From Thermobaculum sp042408415 (GTDB lineage Bacteria > Chloroflexota > Chloroflexia > Thermobaculales > Thermobaculaceae): a stretch of 12,117 bases of DNA. The stretch is from the NCBI GenBank assembly GCA_042408415.1, contig JBHORE010000066.1, forward strand, positions 1-12,117, read 5' to 3'. The notes under the pieces are model-generated. The model worked only from the letters and a program-made list of their open reading frames with translations, made no database searches and was not told the DNA's origin. Below are positions 7,678 through 12,117 of the stretch, piece after piece. Made by a program: the position numbers and the translations under genes. Each line of letters starts with the position of its first letter. Position 1 is the stretch's first letter.

Positions 7678-8373
7678 CTACTTGCTCTGAACTGAATTGA
7701 TAGCCTGCACTAGCTGCTCGTAGCTCGGTAATCCCTCTATTTTCTCTCCGTTAACGAAGATAGTTGGGGTTGCCCGTACGCCCTTGGATCTTCCCTCCTG
7801 AGTATCCGCTTGTACCTTGGACAGATACTTCCCACTATCTAGGCAGGACCTGAACTGGGCAACGTTCAATCCCAGGGCGCCGGCAAAATTTATCAGGTTA
7901 GCCTTGCTAAAGGTTCCAGAATTCTCGGCCCCTTGCTCAGAGAACAGCTTGTAGTTGTAATCCCAGAACCTGCCCTGATCCTGAGCACAATAAGCAGCGG
8001 CTGCGGCATCTACAGACTCCTGCCCTATAAAGGCGAAGTTTCTGTACACTAGCTTCACCTTCCCTTCAGGAATCAGGGTCTTCTTAAGCTGTGCCTCAGG
8101 CCCCATAACAAACTCGCGACAATACGGACACTGGTAGTCGGCCCAGACCTCTACTGTGACCGGGGCATTAGGATCACCCATCACGTTACCTTCAGCCGGA
8201 ACACCTGTGGGCACAGCTACTTGGTTTCTATTTGGAGCTGATTCAGGTGTCGTAGATGCTGGCCTGTTGAGAATTATTAGTAGCGCCACTATAACAACGG
8301 CTACTACCACAACGACTAGTGATAGTACCAGGGCAGCCCTGTTGGTTTGAGTTGCTCTTCTGCTCTGACTCAT
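7678..8373 (-). CDS. DsbA-like membrane-anchored thiol:disulfide oxidoreductase
   Basis: This 231-residue protein has a basic N-terminus, one strongly hydrophobic segment (about 13-35) acting as an uncleaved anchor or signal, a P/T/S/N-rich linker (about 37-60), and a thioredoxin-fold domain with inserted helices. The active site is C-P-Y-C (82-85), preceded by V-E-V-W-A-D-Y-Q. The cis-proline loop is A-T-P-T (201-204) followed by I-F-V-N-G, both typical of the DsbA/Thioredoxin_4 group. It should introduce disulfides into exported proteins and be re-oxidised by the VKOR encoded next to it. Two extra cysteines, C129 and C177, are in the helical insert and may form a second structural disulfide. 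ATG at 8373 follows lgt by 9 bases. GAGGAG lies directly before it with an unusually short spacing of 3. Confidence 0.95.
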   Translation of the reverse strand: MSQSRRATQTNRAALVLSLVVVVVAVVIVALLIILNRPASTTPESAPNRNQVAVPTGVPAEGNVMGDPNAPVTVEVWADYQCPYCREFVMGPEAQLKKTLIPEGKVKLVYRNFAFIGQESVDAAAAAYCAQDQGRFWDYNYKLFSEQGAENSGTFSKANLINFAGALGLNVAQFRSCLDSGKYLSKVQADTQEGRSKGVRATPTIFVNGEKIEGLPSYEQLVQAINSVQSK

Positions 8374-8382
8374 CTTCTCCTC

Positions 8383-9195
8383 TTATCTACTCTGTTCTGA
8401 AGTGGTAAGCGTATAGCTTGATCTGCTGATCCCTAGCCTGACTACCAAAAGTATGAGAGAAAGCACGATAGTAACGAGCGCGATGATTTGTGCTTCCTGA
8501 AGCCCAAAGGCAACGATCGTTTCCTGTCGGAAGTAGGTCAGTCCGAACCTGATTACGCCATAACCTATGGCAGCTACTAGAAAAGTCACACCAGGGACCT
8601 GCACTCTGCGCCATAGATAGAACACTATGACAAGCAGGATGCCACAAGCCACTATCTCATAGATGGGATAGGGATGTGTTGGCACACCTATAAGGGAAGA
8701 GGGGAGCTGTGCACCAGGGTTAACGTATACAAGGCCCCAACCTGCGTTGGTGGGTTCTCCCCATGCATCCCCGTTAATTAGGCAACCGATACGGCCTATC
8801 ATCTGACCAACAAGCATGGCGGGAGCCGCAGCATCCAACAAAGGCCATACAGGTAGTCGATATAACCTGGCTGCTATAAGACCTGCCAATATACCACCGA
8901 TGAATGAGCCATATACTGCAATCCCGCCCTTCCAAACGGCTATTATCTCGATAGGATTCTGACTGTAATAGGATAAATGGTCTAGCACGTGCATCAGGCG
9001 AGCGCCAACAACCCCCCCCACTATTATCCATATGATCAGATTACTGAGCTTCTCCTGGTCTACGTTATATCTTTGTGCAAGGCTTAATCCCAGCCAAACC
9101 GCTACCACTACCGCGATTGCAGTAAACAAACCATGCCAGCTAAACGCCAATGGGCCTAGCTGAAACATTATAGGGTCGATGTTGATACGGATCAT
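8383..9195 (-). CDS. lgt: Prolipoprotein diacylglyceryl transferase
   Basis: Lgt is the membrane enzyme that moves a diacylglyceryl group from phosphatidylglycerol to the lipobox cysteine of lipoprotein precursors, the first step of lipoprotein maturation. The 270 residues and about seven hydrophobic segments fit the family. Visible landmarks are S-W-H-G-L (19-23), G-G-I-A-V-Y-G-S-F-I-G-G (90-101), the signature loop G-R-I-G-C-L-I-N-G-D-A-W-G (134-146), H-P-Y-P-I-Y-E (174-180), and R-F-G-L-T-Y-F-R-Q-E (216-225) near the C-terminus. The signature differs from the usual G-R-x-G-N-F-x-N-x-E at three positions, including cysteine where asparagine is expected (C138). The essential arginine (R135) is kept. 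It is first in the operon lgt-dsbA-VKOR. ATG at 9195 has purine-rich AGAGGGTAGG just upstream. Confidence 0.96.
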   Translation of the reverse strand: MIRINIDPIMFQLGPLAFSWHGLFTAIAVVVAVWLGLSLAQRYNVDQEKLSNLIIWIIVGGVVGARLMHVLDHLSYYSQNPIEIIAVWKGGIAVYGSFIGGILAGLIAARLYRLPVWPLLDAAAPAMLVGQMIGRIGCLINGDAWGEPTNAGWGLVYVNPGAQLPSSLIGVPTHPYPIYEIVACGILLVIVFYLWRRVQVPGVTFLVAAIGYGVIRFGLTYFRQETIVAFGLQEAQIIALVTIVLSLILLVVRLGISRSSYTLTTSEQSR

Positions 9196-9248
9196 ATCCT
9201 ACCCTCTGTGGCCTCAAGTCGTACCAATTAGTAATACTTGCTTGCTCG

Positions 9249-9277
9249 AGTATAACAGTTTGATCCCCAATAAGCAT
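9249..9277 (-). promoter_or_regulatory. Candidate promoter for the lgt-dsbA-VKOR operon
   Basis: Read on the minus strand, the sequence TGT-TATACT (plus-strand 9249-9257) fits an extended -10 element. The -35 position (about 9272-9277, ATGCTT) is weak, which is common with extended -10 promoters. The predicted start of transcription is near 9242, giving a 5' leader of about 47 bases before the lgt ATG. This is a consensus match by eye only. Confidence 0.4.
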
Positions 9278-9288
9278 AATTGCCACCC

Positions 9289-9317
9289 TTGATGTAACCA
9301 CTAAATACTATTATGAT
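9289..9317 (+). promoter_or_regulatory. Sigma-A-type promoter for the CGNR regulator and copA
   Basis: TTGATG (9289-9294) and TATGAT (9312-9317) are separated by exactly 17 bases, a near-consensus housekeeping promoter. The transcription start expected about 7 bases after the -10 falls at roughly 9324, which is the A of the regulator's ATG. The mRNA is therefore probably leaderless. This agrees with the lack of any ribosome-site-like purine stretch upstream of that ATG. Confidence 0.6.
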
Positions 9318-9325
9318 AGTTACAT
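9292..9325. repeat. Inverted repeat over the promoter, candidate operator
   Basis: ATGTAAC (9292-9298) and GTTACAT (9319-9325) are perfect 7-base inverted arms with a 20-base spacer. A secondary ACTA/TAGT pairing lies inside (9300-9303 and 9317-9320). The arms sit on the -35 element and on the transcription start, so a protein bound here would cover the whole promoter. Arm centres are 27 bases apart, about two and a half helical turns. The regulator encoded just downstream is the obvious candidate binder, but this is inference. Confidence 0.5.
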
Positions 9326-9881
9326 GAAAACTATGGAGCATGTAAATTCAGCCTATGCAATAACGATCAGCTCTACAAATCCTCAGTGCCTGGTGGATCT
9401 CCTGAACACTCCTTCTATACGGCATGGACAGAACCCTTCTCCTGATGAACTTGAGAGGACCACTGGCTTTATCGGCACCCAGCAGGATCTTATCGAGGCT
9501 GGCGATATCGGGAGGATGTTAAGAGCAAACCTAAAGGGCGAGCTTACAACCGATGATCTGGCCCGTCGTATCAACAGCTATCTACAGACTCATCCAGCCA
9601 CTCTGGAGATCATTGATGGACGCTTGGCTATAAGCAGCAACGGAAGTCCCATTATACAGCTCTATCTGCTGGTGGCTGACATGATAACTTCGGGGGGCTG
9701 GCAAAGGGTACGCAAGTGCCTTGGATGCGACTGCATATTCTACGATGCCTCGCGCAACGGCAAGAGAGTGTGGTGCTCTATGGAGATCTGCGGCAACAGG
9801 GCCAAGGTTGGCAGATGGCGAAGCAAGCATGGTGCTGTGTGCACCTGTGGCGATGTATGTACCTGTGGAAGGAGGAAATGA
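9324..9881 (+). CDS. ABATE/CGNR zinc-finger transcriptional regulator with cysteine-rich C-terminal tail, likely copper-linked
   Basis: This 185-residue protein has an N-terminal region (about 13-118) fitting the ABATE stress-binding domain (L-V-D-L-L-N-T near 24-29) and a C-terminal CGNR zinc finger. The finger has C132-x2-C135, then F-Y-D-A-S-R-N-G-K-R-V-W-C (139-151), and C-G-N-R-A-K (156-161). Such proteins are putative DNA-binding regulators, with the CGNR finger as the predicted DNA-binding part. Unusually, the protein continues past the finger into a tail with V-C-T-C-G twice in tandem (172-176 and 178-182; C173, C175, C179, C181), a plausible Cu(I) or other soft-metal site. The ATG at 9324 coincides with the predicted transcription start, so it is probably leaderless; the nearby ATG at 9333 is an alternative. 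The gene ends 4 bases before copA and likely controls this operon through the promoter inverted repeat. Family: firm. Copper sensing: inference. Confidence 0.92.
   Translation: MKTMEHVNSAYAITISSTNPQCLVDLLNTPSIRHGQNPSPDELERTTGFIGTQQDLIEAGDIGRMLRANLKGELTTDDLARRINSYLQTHPATLEIIDGRLAISSNGSPIIQLYLLVADMITSGGWQRVRKCLGCDCIFYDASRNGKRVWCSMEICGNRAKVGRWRSKHGAVCTCGDVCTCGRRK
9837..9872 (+). repeat. 18-base tandem duplication encoding two V-C-T-C-G units
   Basis: Units 9837-9854 and 9855-9872 match at 12 of their first 15 bases. The three differences there are silent third-position changes (GTG/GTA, TGC/TGT, GGC/GGA), while the last codon differs (GAT/AGG). The silent drift implies an old duplication kept under protein-level selection. 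The second unit runs into the copA ribosome binding site. Confidence 0.7.
9869..9875 (+). promoter_or_regulatory. copA: Ribosome binding site of copA
   Basis: AAGGAGG is a full anti-16S match, 10 bases before ATG 9886. It lies within the last codons of the regulator gene. It selects ATG 9886 over the out-of-frame ATG at 9878, which would give only a 12-codon frame. Confidence 0.75.
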
Positions 9882-9885
9882 ATTC

Positions 9886-12117
9886 ATGGCCACCACTTCT
9901 GAGGAAAAGAATCTAACTATACCAGTTGAAGGCATGACCTGTGCCTCCTGCGTGCGCCATGTGGAACAGGCAATAAGTAAGTTGCCTGGCGTAGAGGCTG
10001 TGGATGTCAACCTGGCAACCGGTAAAGCCTCTGTGAGGCTGGGAGCACCAGTGTCTGCCTTGCAGATAGCCGAAGCCGTTAGAAACGCAGGTTATGATGT
10101 ACCGGAAGCTACCGTTGAACTGCAGATTGAGGGTATGACTTGTGCCTCCTGTGTCATGGCTGTAGAAAAGGCTCTTGCTAATCTCCCAGGAGTGCTGTCT
10201 GCAGATGTGAACTTTGCTACATCCAGGTCCTTGGTAAGGTATGTGCCTGGGGTGGTGGCCCCCCAGGAGATGATCAAGGCCGTAGAGGATGCAGGTTATA
10301 AGGCCAGGCCTGTAGACGCTGCCCAAACGCAGGTCTTTCAGACTGATCATCAGCAGGAGTACAAAAATACAATCACGAAGGCTGTTGTTAGCCTTGTGTC
10401 TGGACTGTTTCTGATGTTCCTCTCAATGAGGGACTACCTCTCTGTGCTTCAAGCTATAGATCCTAAAGCGATCAACTGGCTTGGTCTGCTAATAACGCTA
10501 CCAGTACAAGCTTGGACAGGTTGGACCTTCTACAAAGTTGCGTGGCGATCGGCACTTCACAGAAATGCGAATATGAACACCCTTATCGCGGTAGGTACCG
10601 CCGCGGCGTTTATCTATAGCGCACTAGTCACGCTATTTCCAGGGGTCTTCGCCATGATGGGAGAAACTCCCCATGTGTACTACGATACTGGCTTGATAAT
10701 AATAGGTTTGGTGCTTCTTGGTAGGGCCTTGGAGTCTAGAGCTAGGGGTAAAGCTTCGGATGCGATCAGGAAGCTACTGGATCTTCAGCCTCCGGTTGCC
10801 AGGGTCATGAGGGAAGGACAGGAGGTTGAGGTGCCTGTGAGCGAGCTGGTGCCGGGAGACATAGTAATAGTACGACCTGGTGAAAGAATCCCAGTAGATG
10901 GGGTTGTCACTGGTGGCAGATCCGTGGTTGATGAGTCGATGATAACCGGGGAGTCAATACCAGTCGACAAAGCAGTTGGCTCTCAGGTGTTTGCCGGAAC
11001 CATAAACCAAAGCGGTTCATTTGCTTTCAGAGCCACTCGTGTGGGGAGTGAGACGCTGCTTGCCCAGATAGTAAGACTGGTCGAGCAAGCCCAAGGGTCA
11101 AAGCCTCCCATACAGAGGCTGGCAGATGTTATAGCGGGATACTTTGTGCCTGCAGTGATAGGTATAGCCCTGGTAACATTCGTTATCTGGCTGGTGTTTG
11201 GTCCTGAACCCAGGCTTACTATGGCTTTGCTCAACTTCATAGCTGTCCTCATAATAGCCTGTCCATGTGCTCTGGGACTAGCTACTCCTACTGCGATTAT
11301 AGTTGCAACCGGTAGGGCCGCTCAGATGGGTATCCTCGTTAGGGATGCCATTGCTCTGGAGGCACTCTCAAGGGTCGATACCTTCGTGCTAGATAAGACC
11401 GGCACGCTGACGAAGGGCAAGCCTGTGGTGGCCGATGTAATACCAGTGAATGGCTTTGATGCAGTCTCGCTACTGCGAATAGTTGCCTCTGCAGAGGTGC
11501 TGAGCGAACACCCGCTGGCTCGGGCGATTGTAGAGCATGCTCAGCGTAATAATATCGGCATAACTAAGCCAAGCAAATTCGAGGCCATAGTTGGTGGCGG
11601 AGTGAGAGCGGAGATTGAGGGCAAGCAGGTGCTCGCAGGTAACCCTCGCATGATGGCCGAGATGCTTGGAGATAGAGCTGTAGACTCCTACAGTACAGTA
11701 GTGGAGAATGTGGCTGCAAGGGGTGCTACTCCCATAATGGTCACTGTTGATGACCAATTGGTGGGAGTTATAGCTGTGGAGGATGAACTACGGGCTGAGA
11801 GTTTCTCCCTTTTTAAGAGCCTGAAGAATATCGGAAAGGAAGTTTTGATCCTTACTGGTGATAACAGGCTAGTAGCCGAGGCAATAGCGCGTAGGCTGGG
11901 TGTGGATCAGGTTATTTCCGAGGTGAAACCTGATCAGAAAGCCGAAGTGATAAAGTCTCTAAGAGACAAAGGTAATAAGGTTGCGATGGTTGGGGATGGC
12001 ATCAACGATGCCCCAGCTTTGACATTAGCTGATGTGGGAATATCTATGAGCAGTGGTACGGACATAGCAATGGAATCAGCCGACATAACTCTGATGTCTC
12101 CTAACCTTAAGCTGATA
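9886..12117 (+). CDS. copA: Cu(+)-exporting P1B-type ATPase CopA (3' partial)
   Basis: This frame is open from ATG 9886 to the window edge (744 codons). Two HMA copper-binding domains lead, with G-M-T-C-A-S-C at 16-22 and 83-89. The membrane and catalytic parts follow: helices at about 165-183, 194-212, 231-250 and 266-283, actuator T-G-E-S (354-357), helices at about 416-440 and 450-475 with the metal-site C-P-C (459-461), phosphorylation loop D-K-T-G-T-L-T (503-509, D503 phosphorylated), S-E-H-P-L nucleotide-binding motif (540-544), T-G-D-N (657-660) and G-D-G-I-N-D-A-P-A (703-711). All key residues are present, so it should be an active copper exporter. The last two helices, with the remaining metal ligands, are outside the window. 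It is co-transcribed with the CGNR regulator, 4 bases upstream. The duplicated GMTCASC domains and CPC make Cu(+) far more likely than Zn or Cd. Confidence 0.97.
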   Translation, partial: MATTSEEKNLTIPVEGMTCASCVRHVEQAISKLPGVEAVDVNLATGKASVRLGAPVSALQIAEAVRNAGYDVPEATVELQIEGMTCASCVMAVEKALANLPGVLSADVNFATSRSLVRYVPGVVAPQEMIKAVEDAGYKARPVDAAQTQVFQTDHQQEYKNTITKAVVSLVSGLFLMFLSMRDYLSVLQAIDPKAINWLGLLITLPVQAWTGWTFYKVAWRSALHRNANMNTLIAVGTAAAFIYSALVTLFPGVFAMMGETPHVYYDTGLIIIGLVLLGRALESRARGKASDAIRKLLDLQPPVARVMREGQEVEVPVSELVPGDIVIVRPGERIPVDGVVTGGRSVVDESMITGESIPVDKAVGSQVFAGTINQSGSFAFRATRVGSETLLAQIVRLVEQAQGSKPPIQRLADVIAGYFVPAVIGIALVTFVIWLVFGPEPRLTMALLNFIAVLIIACPCALGLATPTAIIVATGRAAQMGILVRDAIALEALSRVDTFVLDKTGTLTKGKPVVADVIPVNGFDAVSLLRIVASAEVLSEHPLARAIVEHAQRNNIGITKPSKFEAIVGGGVRAEIEGKQVLAGNPRMMAEMLGDRAVDSYSTVVENVAARGATPIMVTVDDQLVGVIAVEDELRAESFSLFKSLKNIGKEVLILTGDNRLVAEAIARRLGVDQVISEVKPDQKAEVIKSLRDKGNKVAMVGDGINDAPALTLADVGISMSSGTDIAMESADITLMSPNLKLI

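Noticed and set aside
9294..9325. CopY-type or CsoR-type copper operator in the promoter region
   Set aside because: The arms do not contain the TACAxxTGTA core of CopY sites or the G-rich dyad typical of CsoR, so no known operator class is claimed.
9878..9916. Alternative start ATG at 9878 downstream of the copA ribosome site
   Set aside because: Its frame reaches a stop after 12 codons, whereas ATG 9886 opens the full CopA frame.
9582..10350. Two minus-strand open frames of about 142 and 145 codons opposite the regulator and the HMA domains of copA
   Set aside because: They lie antisense to firmly identified genes, have unremarkable composition and no recognisable domain; they are shadows of the coding bias.

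Overview
The window looks like part of a chromosome from a moderate-GC bacterium, most likely a thermophilic member of the Chloroflexota or a close relative such as a Thermobaculum-like lineage. This is inferred from the gene content (DsbA plus VKOR instead of DsbA/DsbB, CGNR regulator, MoxR/VWA cluster) and from heavy use of AGG/AGA arginine and ATA isoleucine codons. No rRNA or marker gene is present, so the taxonomic guess is weak. I see no mobile element, CRISPR array, tRNA or rRNA. Coding density is very high; the only real intergenic gap is 128 bases (9196-9323).

Region 1 (1-7234, plus strand) is one tightly packed operon of five genes. They are the end of a low-complexity G/S/N/Q-rich protein (upstream part outside the window), a MoxR-family AAA+ ATPase, a DUF58 protein, a BatA-like membrane-anchored VWA protein, and a large membrane protein with two VWA domains around a glutamine-amidotransferase-like fold. 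Two junctions are ATGA overlaps and the other two have gaps of 4-5 bases, so the proteins are probably made together. By family knowledge this is a MoxR-VWA module: a cytoplasmic ATPase working with metal-binding VWA proteins at the membrane, probably as a chaperone or assembly system. Its substrate is unknown.

Region 2 (7231-9195, minus strand) is a three-gene operon transcribed lgt, then a DsbA-like thiol oxidoreductase, then a VKOR-family membrane protein, with 9-base gaps. DsbA would oxidise cysteines of exported proteins, VKOR would re-oxidise DsbA using quinone, and Lgt would lipidate the lipobox cysteine of exported lipoproteins. All three act on cysteines at the outer face of the membrane. 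This operon meets region 1 tail to tail, with the two stop codons overlapping.

Region 3 (9196-12117, plus strand) is a copper-handling unit. A divergent promoter region holds a good sigma-A-like promoter embedded in a 7-base inverted repeat. It drives an ABATE/CGNR zinc-finger regulator that appears to be translated from a leaderless mRNA. Four bases after it comes copA, a Cu(+)-transporting P1B-type ATPase with two N-terminal HMA domains, which runs off the window's right edge. The regulator carries an added C-terminal tail with two tandem V-C-T-C-G motifs, which suggests direct Cu(I) sensing by a family not normally known for it. That is the most interesting observation in the window.
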